Assembly (NCBI GenBank): GCA_900769345.1
Contig: CAAGGJ010000025.1
Coordinates: 1 to 33,045, forward strand
DNA from: Bacteroidales bacterium
GTDB lineage: Bacteria; Bacteroidota; Bacteroidia; Bacteroidales; Muribaculaceae
Reading direction: 5' to 3'
DNA length: 33,045 bases
Part shown: positions 1 to 8,322 of the stretch, piece after piece
Layout: each line of letters opens with the position of its first letter
How positions within the stretch are numbered: the first letter of the stretch is position 1
Made by a program: the position numbers and the translations under genes
The notes under the pieces: generated by a model
Database searches by the model: none
Told to the model about the DNA's origin: nothing
Seen by the model: the letters and a program-made list of their open reading frames with translations, nothing else

Positions 1-1463
1 AGTGGGTGCACCACATACACTTGACGCCCCTCGGCGAGTTGAGAGCCGAGGAATCGATACATTTGCATTCTTGAGTCTTCGGTGCGCAGTATGGTGGTGA
101 CGGGTTTTCTGCCCGGTGGCAGTTCGTCGATCACCGACACATCGAGGTCGCCATACACGGTCATGGCGAGAGTGCGCGGAATGGGCGTGGCAGTCATCAC
201 GAGCACATGGGGAGGATTGGTGTTTTTGCTCCAAAGGCGAGCGCGTTGTGCCACGCCGAAGCGGTGTTGTTCGTCGATAATCACCAGCCCGAGGTTGCGA
301 AATTGCACCACGTCTTCGAGCAAGGCGTGTGTGCCGATGATAATCTGCAGCGATCCGTCGAGCAGACTGGAGTGAATGGCTTCGCGATCCTTTTTGCGTG
401 TAGAACCCGTGAGAAGGGCGCACTTAATGCCAAGCGGTTCCACAAGGTGGCTAATGGTTTCGTAGTGCTGAGCTGCGAGAATTTCGGTAGGCGCCATAAT
501 TGCCGCCTGATAATTGTTGTCGAGCGCAAGCAGCATGCACATTAGCGCCACGAGAGTCTTGCCGCTGCCAACGTCGCCCTGTAGCAGGCGATTCATCTGC
601 CTTCCGCTGCCCATATCGGTGCGAATTTCCTTTATTACGCGCTTTTGAGCGCTAGTCAAGGCAAATGGCAGGTGCTTGGAATAGAAAGTGTTAAAATAAT
701 GACCTACGCGCGAGAATACGAAGCCGCGAAGCTTAGCATTTCGGGTAGATGAGTAGCGCAATATGTTGAGTTGCAGATAGAAAAGTTCCTCATATTTCAG
801 GCGGAACTGCGCACGCTGCAGCGAGTTGATGTCGGTGGGGCGGTGAATGTTTTTAAGAGCTTCGGAGAGCGGCATTAAGTGGTATTTGTCGATAATCTCT
901 TGCGGCAGTGGGTCGGGGATGCGAGCCACTGCTTCGAGGGCAAGCAGATTGTCGATGAGCTGCTGCATGGTACGATTGGTAAACGAGCGATTGCGTAGCG
1001 TCTCGGTGAGATTATACATGCCACGCAGTCCGCCGGAGAGCTTGGCTTGGCTGAACACATCTACTTCGGGGTGGGCTATACTATAGACACCTTTGTAGAG
1101 CGCAGGTTTGCCGAAAATCACATATTCTATGCCAGTGCGATAGCTTTCTTGAATCTGCTTAACTCGATTGAACCAGACGCACTCTATTGTACCCGTTCCG
1201 TCGGTAAATAGAGCATTCAGGCGGCGTTTGGCGCCTTCACCTTGCGGGGTGAAATTGATAAATCGGCCTTTGAGTTGGATGTAAGGCATGTCGCCCTGCA
1301 GGTCGGTGATGTGATGGATGGTGCTGCGGTCGATGTAGCGAAAGGGGAAATAATATAATAGGTCGTAGAACGAGTGAATGTCGAGTTGCTTGGCAAGCAA
1401 CTCGGCACGTTTCGGTCCAACGCCTGAGAGATATTTTATTTCAGATTTCTGCAGCTGATTCAT
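1..1463 (-). CDS. recG: ATP-dependent DNA helicase RecG, C-terminal part cut by window edge
   Basis: RecG remodels stalled replication forks and branch-migrates Holliday junctions in the cytoplasm. My reading of the minus strand from an ATG at 1463 stays open to base 1, giving about 487 residues of a protein usually near 700. The N-terminal wedge/OB region covers roughly residues 1-260. Helicase motifs then follow: Walker A GDVGSGKT at about 296-303 (K302), a PTEILAAQH motif, the RecG-type DEQH box at 397-400 followed by RFG, and TATPIPRT. The second RecA domain and C-terminus lie outside the window. The start codon lies inside the 3' end of ispD (23-nt overlap), so the two are very likely translationally coupled and share the ispD promoter. 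Start chosen because residues from MNQLQKSEIKYLSGVGPKRA onward match the RecG N-terminus. Confidence 0.96.
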   Translation of the reverse strand, partial: MNQLQKSEIKYLSGVGPKRAELLAKQLDIHSFYDLLYYFPFRYIDRSTIHHITDLQGDMPYIQLKGRFINFTPQGEGAKRRLNALFTDGTGTIECVWFNRVKQIQESYRTGIEYVIFGKPALYKGVYSIAHPEVDVFSQAKLSGGLRGMYNLTETLRNRSFTNRTMQQLIDNLLALEAVARIPDPLPQEIIDKYHLMPLSEALKNIHRPTDINSLQRAQFRLKYEELFYLQLNILRYSSTRNAKLRGFVFSRVGHYFNTFYSKHLPFALTSAQKRVIKEIRTDMGSGRQMNRLLQGDVGSGKTLVALMCMLLALDNNYQAAIMAPTEILAAQHYETISHLVEPLGIKCALLTGSTRKKDREAIHSSLLDGSLQIIIGTHALLEDVVQFRNLGLVIIDEQHRFGVAQRARLWSKNTNPPHVLVMTATPIPRTLAMTVYGDLDVSVIDELPPGRKPVTTILRTEDSRMQMYRFLGSQLAEGRQVYVVHP

Positions 1464-2130
1464 CAGTTAAAAGAAATTCGGCAATTATCAAATCGTGTGG
1501 GTGAGTGATTTTGAGATTATTCACGTCGCCGTCTACGAGGTGAACGGAATTTCCGGCGTGTTCAAACACCGAAGCATCGTCGGTGAAGGAGTCGGCATAA
1601 GGCACATCGTAGGCATCAATTAGAGCTTTGGCATTGAATGTTTGCGGAGTTTGCACTGCGCGTAGTGTAGATCGAGTGAGGGCTGTGGAAATGCCGTCAT
1701 CGTTAACTTGTCGAATGCTATCGGTGACATTGACCACCGGTATGGCGCTGCCAAAGCGAGCCGCTTCGTTGTAGATGCGCTCAATATGTGCGGGTCCGAT
1801 AAGCGGTCGCACGGCATCGTGCACGGCAATCAAGTCGCCTGGGCACGGATGTATGGTGGCTAATGCATTTTTTACTGATTCGAAGCGAGAACAGCCGCCG
1901 TTGACCAAGGTGTGTTCTACGCTAAAATGGTGTTCTTGACACAAATGATGCCACAGTGTGCGTGCAGCCTCCGAAATCACAACTATGATTTTTGTATCGG
2001 GCACAGCGGCAAAGTTTAGTATGGTTTGCATTATTACCGTTTTGCCGGCCAGAGGAAGATACTGCTTGGGCATTTCCGAACCGAAACGCGTTCCGCTGCC
2101 GCCTGCCACTATTATTGCATATCGAGTCAT
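1441..2130 (-). CDS. ispD: 2-C-methyl-D-erythritol 4-phosphate cytidylyltransferase
   Basis: Third step of the MEP isoprenoid pathway: CTP plus MEP gives CDP-ME, in the cytoplasm. The 229-residue length is typical. The nucleotide-binding signature is at the N-terminus (IIVAGGSGTRFGSEMPKQYL, residues 6-25, with the conserved Arg and Lys), followed by VHDAVRPLI for the CTP/metal site and a C-terminal TDDASVFEHAG segment. The gene overlaps recG by 23 nt downstream. It has its own consensus promoter about 50 bp upstream and no Shine-Dalgarno, only an A-rich leader. The family assignment is not in doubt. Confidence 0.97.
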   Translation of the reverse strand: MTRYAIIVAGGSGTRFGSEMPKQYLPLAGKTVIMQTILNFAAVPDTKIIVVISEAARTLWHHLCQEHHFSVEHTLVNGGCSRFESVKNALATIHPCPGDLIAVHDAVRPLIGPAHIERIYNEAARFGSAIPVVNVTDSIRQVNDDGISTALTRSTLRAVQTPQTFNAKALIDAYDVPYADSFTDDASVFEHAGNSVHLVDGDVNNLKITHPHDLIIAEFLLTDESAAEI

Positions 2131-2182
2131 TGATTCTTTTTAATATGGGGTTTGTTATTTCGGCAAAGCCGAGTTGCTAATG

Positions 2183-2214
2183 CAAAATTACGAAATTGTG
2201 GCTTGACTACGAAA
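2183..2214 (-). promoter_or_regulatory. Promoter of ispD-recG
   Basis: On the minus strand a -7 box TAATTTTG (2190 to 2183) lies 20 nt downstream of TTTC (2214 to 2211), close to the Bacteroidetes TTTG/TAnnTTTG consensus. The predicted transcription start is near 2178, giving a leader of about 48 nt. Confidence 0.65.
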
Positions 2215-2250
2215 TGCATTGGTGAAATTTTTCCGAACTGCGGACGCGTG

Positions 2251-2291
2251 AAAAAAAATAAAGAGGGACTTTTCATCAAAGTCCCTCTTTA
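2251..2291 (-). terminator. Strong intrinsic terminator, minus strand
   Basis: A perfect 14-bp stem (2259-2272 with 2278-2291, core AAAGAGGGACTTT) has a 5-nt loop. On the minus strand it is followed by eight U (A8 at 2251-2258). It would stop transcription arriving from lpxH or from something in the 500-bp gap before it, and it insulates the ispD promoter. Confidence 0.85.
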
Positions 2292-2804
2292 ACGTCTTCA
2301 ATAGGTATAATTTTTTAAGGTAAAAAAGATTGTTTTAGGTTTATGGTGCAAATATGCATCCAATATTTCGACTGAGCAAATAAAAAAGTATGCTTTATAA
2401 CATGTTTTTTGATTTGCTTTTTCGGTTTTATAACTTACTGTGCTTCTACTTTATTGAAAATTAATTATTTAGGATTAAATTCTTTGTAAAGAATCATAAG
2501 GGTTAAAAAATATTAATTTTCAGCATTAAGTAGAAACTTGTTAGAGATTGTAATGACGATGATGTGGAAAATTGCTTGGCGGTAAGCTTTCAGAAGTCAT
2601 CGATGGGGTAAAGATAGTAAATTATTGGCGAAAGATGTAGCAAAATGACACATTTTTAAGGTTTTGTGCCCAAAATACATTTTTTAACATTGTTTGGAAA
2701 TAAAGATATGAAAGTTCAATTGGGATAAAAAATACAGAGCAAGCAGAATAAAGGATAGAGAGTGCTAAACTTATTGTATTTTAAAAAGATGTGATAAACC
2801 GAAG
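2292..2804. other. AT-rich gap of about 510 bp without a recognisable gene
   Basis: No convincing reading frame on either strand. It holds a small perfect inverted repeat (ATTCTTT gt AAAGAAT, 2479-2494) and several poly-T/poly-A runs. A weak -7-like TATCTTTA lies on the minus strand near 2610-2617 with no -33 partner. It could be a long lpxH 3' UTR or host a small RNA ending at the 2251-2291 terminator; neither is shown. Confidence 0.4.
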
Positions 2805-3560
2805 TTATTGTTCGAAGTTAAATAACTCCAATTTGTCGCCACCGAAGCGAGCATAAGATGAGCCGGTGATCCATTCGCCGAGCACTAACATACGTTTGCC
2901 GGAGGGTAGGGTGGCATTGGTGACGGCATGCATATGTCCGAAGATGTAGTAATCGATATCGGGGTGCGATTTGGAATGCGAATCGGCAAAATCGCGCAAA
3001 ATCTTGAGTCCGCGTTCGGTTTCGCTCGTCAGGCTTTCGGGATTGCGTCGGATGCGGTTGCTTCTCGACCATCCGTAGGCAAATGGCATGGTGAGGCGAG
3101 GGTGAATAGCGGCATAGAGGCGTTGGCAGATGCGATTATGAAAAAGCGCAGAAAGGAAGCGGAATGTCAGGCTGTGTTTGCCCACCTTGTCGCCGTGGTC
3201 GAGAAGGAAGCGGCTGCTGCCTATCTGCTCAATAATGGGACCGGTCACCACCTTAATGCCGAGTTCAGAGGGCAAATAGTCGAAAATCCATATATCGTGA
3301 TTTCCGGTGAGCCAGGTAATGGCTATGCCCGAGTCGGCGAGTTCAGCCAATTTTCCGAAAAGGCGCACAAAACCACGGGGCACCACATTACGGTATTCAA
3401 ACCAATAGTCGATGATGTCGCCGAGGAGGTAGATTCGTTCAGCCGACTCTTTTATGGAGTCGAGCCAACGCACCACGCGACGTTCGCACTCGCGAGGGTT
3501 GCTCAGATAGATAGCCCCCAAGTGTGTGTCGCTAATAAAATATGTGTATTTGCCCGCCAT
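2805..3560 (-). CDS. lpxH: UDP-2,3-diacylglucosamine diphosphatase, LpxH-type
   Basis: Metallophosphoesterase that hydrolyses UDP-2,3-diacylglucosamine to lipid X in lipid A synthesis, at the inner face of the cytoplasmic membrane. The 251 residues contain the calcineurin-like motifs in order: DTH at 11-13, GD at 47-48, GNHD at 86-89, HGD at 122-124 and a C-terminal GHMH. These are the metal ligands of the family. The basic segment around WSRSNRIRR fits membrane and lipid binding. It starts 15 bp after the DUF59 gene and is probably cotranscribed with it. A more generic UDP-2,3-diacylglucosamine hydrolase-like phosphoesterase cannot be excluded, but the spacing and motifs fit LpxH well. Confidence 0.85.
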   Translation of the reverse strand: MAGKYTYFISDTHLGAIYLSNPRECERRVVRWLDSIKESAERIYLLGDIIDYWFEYRNVVPRGFVRLFGKLAELADSGIAITWLTGNHDIWIFDYLPSELGIKVVTGPIIEQIGSSRFLLDHGDKVGKHSLTFRFLSALFHNRICQRLYAAIHPRLTMPFAYGWSRSNRIRRNPESLTSETERGLKILRDFADSHSKSHPDIDYYIFGHMHAVTNATLPSGKRMLVLGEWITGSSYARFGGDKLELFNFEQ

Positions 3561-3575
3561 AGATGCAGCAGAGGG

Positions 3576-3896
3576 TTAGAGGAAGCCGAGTTCGAGTTTG
3601 GCTTCTTCGCTCATCATATCCTTGTCCCATTCGGGTTCGAACACGAGGTTGGTTTCCACCGAAGTGACGCCATCGATGCTTCCCACCTTCATGCTCACGT
3701 CTTCGAAGATGAAGTCGCCGGCAGGGCAGTTGGGCGCAGTGAGCGTCATATCAATTTTTACAGTACCGTCGTCGCAAACCACGATACCATACACCAGTCC
3801 AAGACTATAAATGTCTACGGGAATCTCAGGGTCGTAGACTGTTTTTAGCATCTTTACGATGTTTTCTTCTATTTCGAGTCGTTTTTTTTCGTCCAT
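3576..3896 (-). CDS. DUF59/MIP18-family metal-sulfur cluster assembly factor
   Basis: A 106-residue protein of the family that includes SufT and the MIP18/PaaD-like Fe-S carriers, thought to help load iron-sulfur clusters onto apoproteins in the cytoplasm. Diagnostic features are VYDPEIPVDIYSLGLVY near residues 20-36 and the conserved cysteine in LTAPNCPAGD. I start it at 3896 (MDEKKRLEIEENIVKML) because this matches the family N-terminus. A longer frame up to 3977 would place 27 unrelated residues in front and run across a perfect promoter. The -7 box ends only five bases before this ATG. First gene of an apparent two-gene unit with lpxH. Confidence 0.88.
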   Translation of the reverse strand: MDEKKRLEIEENIVKMLKTVYDPEIPVDIYSLGLVYGIVVCDDGTVKIDMTLTAPNCPAGDFIFEDVSMKVGSIDGVTSVETNLVFEPEWDKDMMSEEAKLELGFL

Positions 3897-3901
3897 ATAT
3901 G

Positions 3902-3932
3902 CAAAGATAGTGCATCTTGACGATAAAACAAA
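3902..3932 (-). promoter_or_regulatory. Consensus promoter of the DUF59-lpxH unit
   Basis: Minus strand: TTTG (3932 to 3929), 19 nt, then TATCTTTG (3909 to 3902), a full match to the Bacteroidetes housekeeping promoter. The predicted start of transcription falls at or within a base or two of the ATG at 3896. Confidence 0.8.
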
Positions 3933-4066
3933 GCATCGAGAGCCAAGTGCGGCTATAATTTGGATAAAACCGCGCAAGCAGAGGCATAAGAAATGTGAAT
4001 ATACTGAAATATGTGGTAAAAAATGGTCGAATGAAGGTGCCCAAGGGCAAAAGCATTAAAAAATAG

Positions 4067-4098
4067 TTTGTGCAAAAGGAGTAAAGTTTGTAGATTTG
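4067..4098 (+). promoter_or_regulatory. Consensus promoter of the outer-membrane protein gene
   Basis: TTTG (4067-4070), 20 nt, then TAGATTTG (4091-4098). The predicted start is near 4103, giving a leader of about 37 nt to the ATG at 4140. Confidence 0.8.
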
Positions 4099-4139
4099 CA
4101 AATAATTTTGAAAAAACTAACGATTTTTAGACACAAACG

Positions 4140-4769
4140 ATGAAAAAAATTTTTTCGACAATAGTGATAATGATGTCGCTGGTGATGGCGATGACAGTCA
4201 ATGCCGAGTCGCGTTGGGGTATAGTGGCAGGAGCAAACATCAACTCGTTTCCGGCCTATCAGCGTGGCGAATATAAGTTGTACGACACCGGCAATTCGGT
4301 GGGCGGAACATTGGGTATCAACGGCGAGATTTTCTTCCCCGGCATAGGTATGGGTGTAGACGGCTCGTTGCTCTACGATTTCACACCCGCCACACTGCAG
4401 CTTGGACAGCGTGAGATATGGGCATCGCAAGGAATAGGTGAAGAGAAAATCAAGATGCATATTCTCGAGATACCATTCAACTTGAAGTATCGCTACATCA
4501 ACCTCAACGGCATCGAGAATAAGATTTATCCGTTTGTGTTTGGTGGCCCGAGCATCAACATCCTTTTGGCGCATAGCGACGGCGGGAATATGAAATATAC
4601 CACCACATCGCTCGGCATGCACGTGGGCTTCGGTGTGGAATTGATGCGAAAGATGCAGATTTCGGTGAGTCACGAATGGGGTTTGAGTCAATCGTTTAAG
4701 ACCATCTTGCTCGAGGACAATGCCCACAAATTGCGCACTTGGCACATTCGTTGCACCTATTTCTTCTAA
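4140..4769 (+). CDS. Small outer-membrane beta-barrel protein (porin-family type)
   Basis: A 209-residue secreted protein with a clear signal peptide (MKKIFSTIVIMMSLVMAMTVNA, cleavage about residue 22). The remainder alternates hydrophobic and polar residues as in an 8-10-strand barrel and ends in aromatic residues (CTYFF), the usual outer-membrane assembly signal. It resembles the OMP beta-barrel PF13568 type common in Bacteroidetes; substrate or partner is unknown. It has its own promoter and a hairpin after it, so it looks monocistronic. It is divergent from the DUF59 gene and not evidently part of the enzyme locus downstream. Confidence 0.8.
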   Translation: MKKIFSTIVIMMSLVMAMTVNAESRWGIVAGANINSFPAYQRGEYKLYDTGNSVGGTLGINGEIFFPGIGMGVDGSLLYDFTPATLQLGQREIWASQGIGEEKIKMHILEIPFNLKYRYINLNGIENKIYPFVFGGPSINILLAHSDGGNMKYTTTSLGMHVGFGVELMRKMQISVSHEWGLSQSFKTILLEDNAHKLRTWHIRCTYFF

Positions 4770-4807
4770 CGAAGAGACATCGAATTTAGAAATACAAGAT
4801 ACGGTCA

Positions 4808-4844
4808 CCGAGGTATCGCGAGCGGCAAGCTCCTGATACCTCGG
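4808..4844 (+). terminator. Hairpin after the outer-membrane protein gene
   Basis: A 10-bp perfect stem CCGAGGTATC (4808-4817) with GATACCTCGG (4835-4844), and an inner GAGC/GCTC pair. The following T-run is weak (TTGATGTTTTC), so termination may be imperfect. Confidence 0.6.
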
Positions 4845-4912
4845 TTGATGTTTTCGTAAGATAATATAGAATTAAAGTATTTTTGTATAAGTGAGATTCG
4901 GGCTTTGTATCA

Positions 4913-4920
4913 TATTTTTG
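4913..4920 (+). promoter_or_regulatory. Possible -7 box for the GH29 unit
   Basis: TATTTTTG matches TAnnTTTG and lies 72 bp before the GH29 ATG, but no TTTG is found at the right distance upstream. An activator-dependent promoter would fit. A second TATTTTTG lies at 4878-4885. Confidence 0.4.
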
Positions 4921-4992
4921 CGTCGGAATAATGTAAAATACATAAGTGAAAAACAAACCTTTTAGTAAAGTATATTAAAACAGTTCAAAAAT

Positions 4993-6042
4993 ATGAAATT
5001 ACGAATTATTTTAGGAATAGCAATTTTGATGTTTGTGAGCCTGCAGGTGCAATCGAAGGACTATATTTTGCCGGAGCCGGCTACTACGCCAAGTAAAAGT
5101 CAGATGAAGCAGATAGAACGCCGTTATGGTATGTTTATCCACTTCGGAATCAATACCTTTCACGACCAGGAATGGACCGATGGCAGTAAACCTGCATCTA
5201 CCTATGCCCCTACTGCGATAGATGCCGATCAGTGGATTAAGGCAGCAAAGGATGCCGGAATGAAATATGTGATACTCATCACCAAGCATCACGATGGCTT
5301 TTGCCTATGGGATAGCCGTTATACCGCCTACGATGTGGCATCGTCGGGCAACGACACCAATGTGGTGGAGGCAGTGGCTAAGGCTTGCAAGAAATATGGC
5401 ATCGGCTTAGGTTTGTACTATTCGTTGTGGGACCGCAAGGAGAACGGCGATGTGCAGAATACTGCCGACGATGCAAAATATAATGAATATATGATAAATC
5501 AGCTTGAGGAACTGCTCAAGATGGTGAAGAAAATCACGCCTGTGGTGGAATTTTGGTTCGATGGCGGATGGGTGAAGCAAGCATATCGATGGCCTACACT
5601 TGATATCTACACCACCATAAAGCGTCATCAACCGGAGTGCCAGGTGGGCATTAACTGGACCATAGGCAGCCCCGAAAACATAGATGCGCATCCCGTTACC
5701 CCCGACAAGCAGCAAGAGGGCTATCCCATACGTTATTTCCCGAGCGATTTTCGCCTTGGCGACCCGTATTTGCCCGAAGATAACGACCCTAAAGTATTTA
5801 CTCACAGCGGTCAATCGTATTATATGCCTTGGGAATCGACCATATGCATCAGCCAACGTTGGTTCTATAATACCACCGACCGGACCTATAAGACGCTCGA
5901 CGAACTCGAGGCACTCTATCGCCGATGCACCAAGAATGATAATATATTGATTATCAATTGTCCGCCCAATCGTGAAGGGCGATTGCGCGACAAGGATGTG
6001 GCATTGCTCAAACAATTGCGAGAACGACTAAACTTGGAATAG
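4993..6042 (+). CDS. Alpha-L-fucosidase, GH29, catalytic domain only
   Basis: Secreted retaining exo-fucosidase that removes terminal alpha-L-fucose from glycans, probably in the periplasm. A signal peptide spans residues 1-21 (cleavage near VQS|KD). The GH29 barrel shows RYGMFIHFG at 44-52, TKHHDGFCLWDS at 97-108, and the nucleophile motif EFWFDGGW at 186-193, with Asp190 as the expected catalytic nucleophile. At 349 residues it ends directly after the barrel, while many family members carry an extra C-terminal beta-sandwich. It lies 30 bp upstream of the GH95-like gene and is cotranscribed with it. Linkage specificity (alpha-1,3/4 or other) cannot be told from sequence. Confidence 0.92.
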   Translation: MKLRIILGIAILMFVSLQVQSKDYILPEPATTPSKSQMKQIERRYGMFIHFGINTFHDQEWTDGSKPASTYAPTAIDADQWIKAAKDAGMKYVILITKHHDGFCLWDSRYTAYDVASSGNDTNVVEAVAKACKKYGIGLGLYYSLWDRKENGDVQNTADDAKYNEYMINQLEELLKMVKKITPVVEFWFDGGWVKQAYRWPTLDIYTTIKRHQPECQVGINWTIGSPENIDAHPVTPDKQQEGYPIRYFPSDFRLGDPYLPEDNDPKVFTHSGQSYYMPWESTICISQRWFYNTTDRTYKTLDELEALYRRCTKNDNILIINCPPNREGRLRDKDVALLKQLRERLNLE

Positions 6043-6072
6043 ATAAAACTGAATAGAAAACCTTTATTAGAA

Positions 6073-8322
6073 ATGAAAAGATTGACAACAACATTTATGA
6101 CAGTGGCGGCGATGGGCCTTGTGGCAGCATCGTGCGACACATCGGCACGCATGTGTCAAGTGGTGCCATCGACGAGCGACCTTGCTTTCGACTCTCTTGC
6201 TGCAAGTTGGGACGAAGGAATGCCATTGGGCAATGCCGTGGTGGGCGAACTTGTGTGGCGAAACGGCAACGCATTGCGTTTGTCGCTCGACCGCACCGAC
6301 CTATGGGATTTGCGTCCGGTAGATAGCTTGGCGGGCGAAAACTACAGTTTTAAATGGGTGAGAGAGCATATAAAATCGAAGGATTATTATCCCGTTCAGA
6401 AGAAATTCGATCACCCCTACGATCGCGAACCTGCGCCATCGAAATTGCCGGGTGCAGCGCTCGAATTTTCGCTCGAAGAGTTGGGTAAGCCGAAGAACGT
6501 TCACCTATATGTCAATAATGCTCTTTGCGAAGTGGTGTGGGAGAATGGTGTGCGTATGCAGACCTTTGTTCATGCCGATGAGCCGGTGGGCTGGTTTGTG
6601 TTCGAAAATGTGGATTTCGACATCGTGCCCAAACTCATTACTCCGGTGTATTGTGATGGAAATGCCGGAGCAAATGGCAACTCACTTTCCGGCCATGGAT
6701 TGCAACGCTTAGGCTATAGCCAGGGCGAAGTGAAGACCGAAGGCAATGTTATCACTTATCATCAGCCCGGCTATGGCGATTATAGTTACGATGTGGCAGT
6801 GACATGGCAGCGTAAAGGAAATAAAGTGCTTGGTGCTTGGAGCATTACATCATCGCTATGCGATGAGCATGCTCTGCAAGAAGTGAACGATGCCTTGGGC
6901 AGAGGCTTGGCCCCCGACTACAAGAAGCACAACGAATATTGGACCGAATATTGGGCACAATCGTGGATAAAAGTGCCTGATAGCGACATACAGCGCCAAT
7001 ACGATAGCGAAATGTATAAATTCGGTTCGGCATCGCGCGAAAATTCCTATCCCATATCGCTTCAAGCCGTATGGACAGCTGATAATGGCAATCTTCCGCC
7101 ATGGAAAGGCGACTATCATCACGACCTCAATACGCAGTTGAGCTACTGGCCTGCATTTGCAGGCAATCACCTGAACGAAGCATTGGGATACATCAATACA
7201 TTGTGGAATCAGCGCGACGTGTATAAGAAATACACCCGACAATACTTCGGCACCGAAGGCATGAATGTGCCAGGCGTGTGTACCCTTACCGGCGAACCTA
7301 TGGGCGGATGGATACAATATGCCATGGGACAAACCGTGGGAGCTTGGTTGGCGCAGAATTTCTATTTATATTGGCTTTATGCAGCCGATAATGATTTCTT
7401 GCGCGATAAGGCATATCCTTTCATCAGCGAAGTAGCCACCTATATGGAGCAACAGAGCATGGTAGACGCCAACGGCGTGCGCCGACTGGAATACAGCAGT
7501 AGTCCTGAGATATTCAATAATTCGCTGCAGGCGTGGTTTGTAGATATGACCAATTTCGACCTATCGCTCATGCACTTCATTTTTGAAGCAGCCGATAAGT
7601 GTGCCCAAGCGCTCGGTCTTGACGATCAAGCCAAGCATTGGGCAGAGTTGCGCAGCCAACTTCCCGATTTCGATACCGATGCCGAGGGGGCGCTCACCTT
7701 TGCCAAAGGTTTCCCATATAACGAGTCGCACCGCCATTTCTCGCATGCGCTGGCTATACATCCGTTGGGATTGATAGATATGTCGCACGGCGAGAAAGAT
7801 GCTGCTATAGTGCGTGCTACATTGAAGAAACTTGAGGACTATGGTCCGGATTATTGGACAGGCTACAGTTATGCGTGGTATGGCAATATGCTTGCGCGAG
7901 CTTTCGAAGGCGAGAAGGCAGCCGATGCGTTGCGCACCTTTGCACAGTGCTTCTGCTTGCAGAACACCTTCCACGTCAATGGCGACCAATCGGGCACCGG
8001 TAAGTCGACAATGACCTATCGCCCGTTCACGCTCGAAGGCAACTTTGCCTTTGCTTCGGGCGTTCAGGAAATGCTGTTGCAGAGCCATACCGGCATAATC
8101 AAAGTGTTCCCGGCTGTTCCCGATGCGTGGAGCGACATCAGTTTCGGCAATCTTCGAGCTGTGGGTGCATTCCTGGTTTCGGCAGAGCGCAAGGCCGGAA
8201 AGGTGGTGAGCCTGAAAGTGTATTCAGAGCGTGGAGGAAAGCTCAAAATCATGTCGCCGATTACTAACGAAGTGCTCACTTACGACACCACCCCCGGCGA
8301 ATGGATAACCGTGGTGAAGTGA
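6073..8322 (+). CDS. GH95-like (alpha-L-fucosidase superfamily) lipoprotein with divergent active site
   Basis: A 749-residue protein with a signal peptide ending at a probable lipobox (VAASC, Cys20-21 region). It has an N-terminal beta domain (WDEGMPLGNAVVGELVW), a helical (alpha/alpha)6 barrel and a C-terminal beta domain, the layout of GH95. Matching landmarks are DYHHDLNTQLSYW at 347-359, HRHFSH at 553-558 and EGNFAFASGVQEMLLQSHTG from 655. Classical GH95 uses an Asn-x-Asn pair plus an Asp in a QIDGNF motif. Here those positions read Asp351-x-Asn353 and Glu655, and the usual Glu before the HRH motif is not evident (Glu551 sits two residues before it). So the fold is confident but fucosidase activity is not; another alpha-L-sugar or linkage is possible. 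Second gene of the pair begun by GH29. Confidence 0.8.
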   Translation: MKRLTTTFMTVAAMGLVAASCDTSARMCQVVPSTSDLAFDSLAASWDEGMPLGNAVVGELVWRNGNALRLSLDRTDLWDLRPVDSLAGENYSFKWVREHIKSKDYYPVQKKFDHPYDREPAPSKLPGAALEFSLEELGKPKNVHLYVNNALCEVVWENGVRMQTFVHADEPVGWFVFENVDFDIVPKLITPVYCDGNAGANGNSLSGHGLQRLGYSQGEVKTEGNVITYHQPGYGDYSYDVAVTWQRKGNKVLGAWSITSSLCDEHALQEVNDALGRGLAPDYKKHNEYWTEYWAQSWIKVPDSDIQRQYDSEMYKFGSASRENSYPISLQAVWTADNGNLPPWKGDYHHDLNTQLSYWPAFAGNHLNEALGYINTLWNQRDVYKKYTRQYFGTEGMNVPGVCTLTGEPMGGWIQYAMGQTVGAWLAQNFYLYWLYAADNDFLRDKAYPFISEVATYMEQQSMVDANGVRRLEYSSSPEIFNNSLQAWFVDMTNFDLSLMHFIFEAADKCAQALGLDDQAKHWAELRSQLPDFDTDAEGALTFAKGFPYNESHRHFSHALAIHPLGLIDMSHGEKDAAIVRATLKKLEDYGPDYWTGYSYAWYGNMLARAFEGEKAADALRTFAQCFCLQNTFHVNGDQSGTGKSTMTYRPFTLEGNFAFASGVQEMLLQSHTGIIKVFPAVPDAWSDISFGNLRAVGAFLVSAERKAGKVVSLKVYSERGGKLKIMSPITNEVLTYDTTPGEWITVVK

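Noticed and set aside
2479..2494. ATTCTTTGTAAAGAAT palindrome as a terminator
   Set aside because: Only 7 bp, AT-rich, 2-nt loop and no U-tract; at most a protein-binding site.
2928..3848. 306-residue plus-strand frame over lpxH and the DUF59 gene
   Set aside because: Antisense shadow of two well-supported genes; composition biased and no domain seen.
3576..3977. Longer 133-residue version of the DUF59 protein starting at 3977
   Set aside because: Its first 27 residues do not fit the family and would span a perfect promoter; the start at 3896 is favoured.
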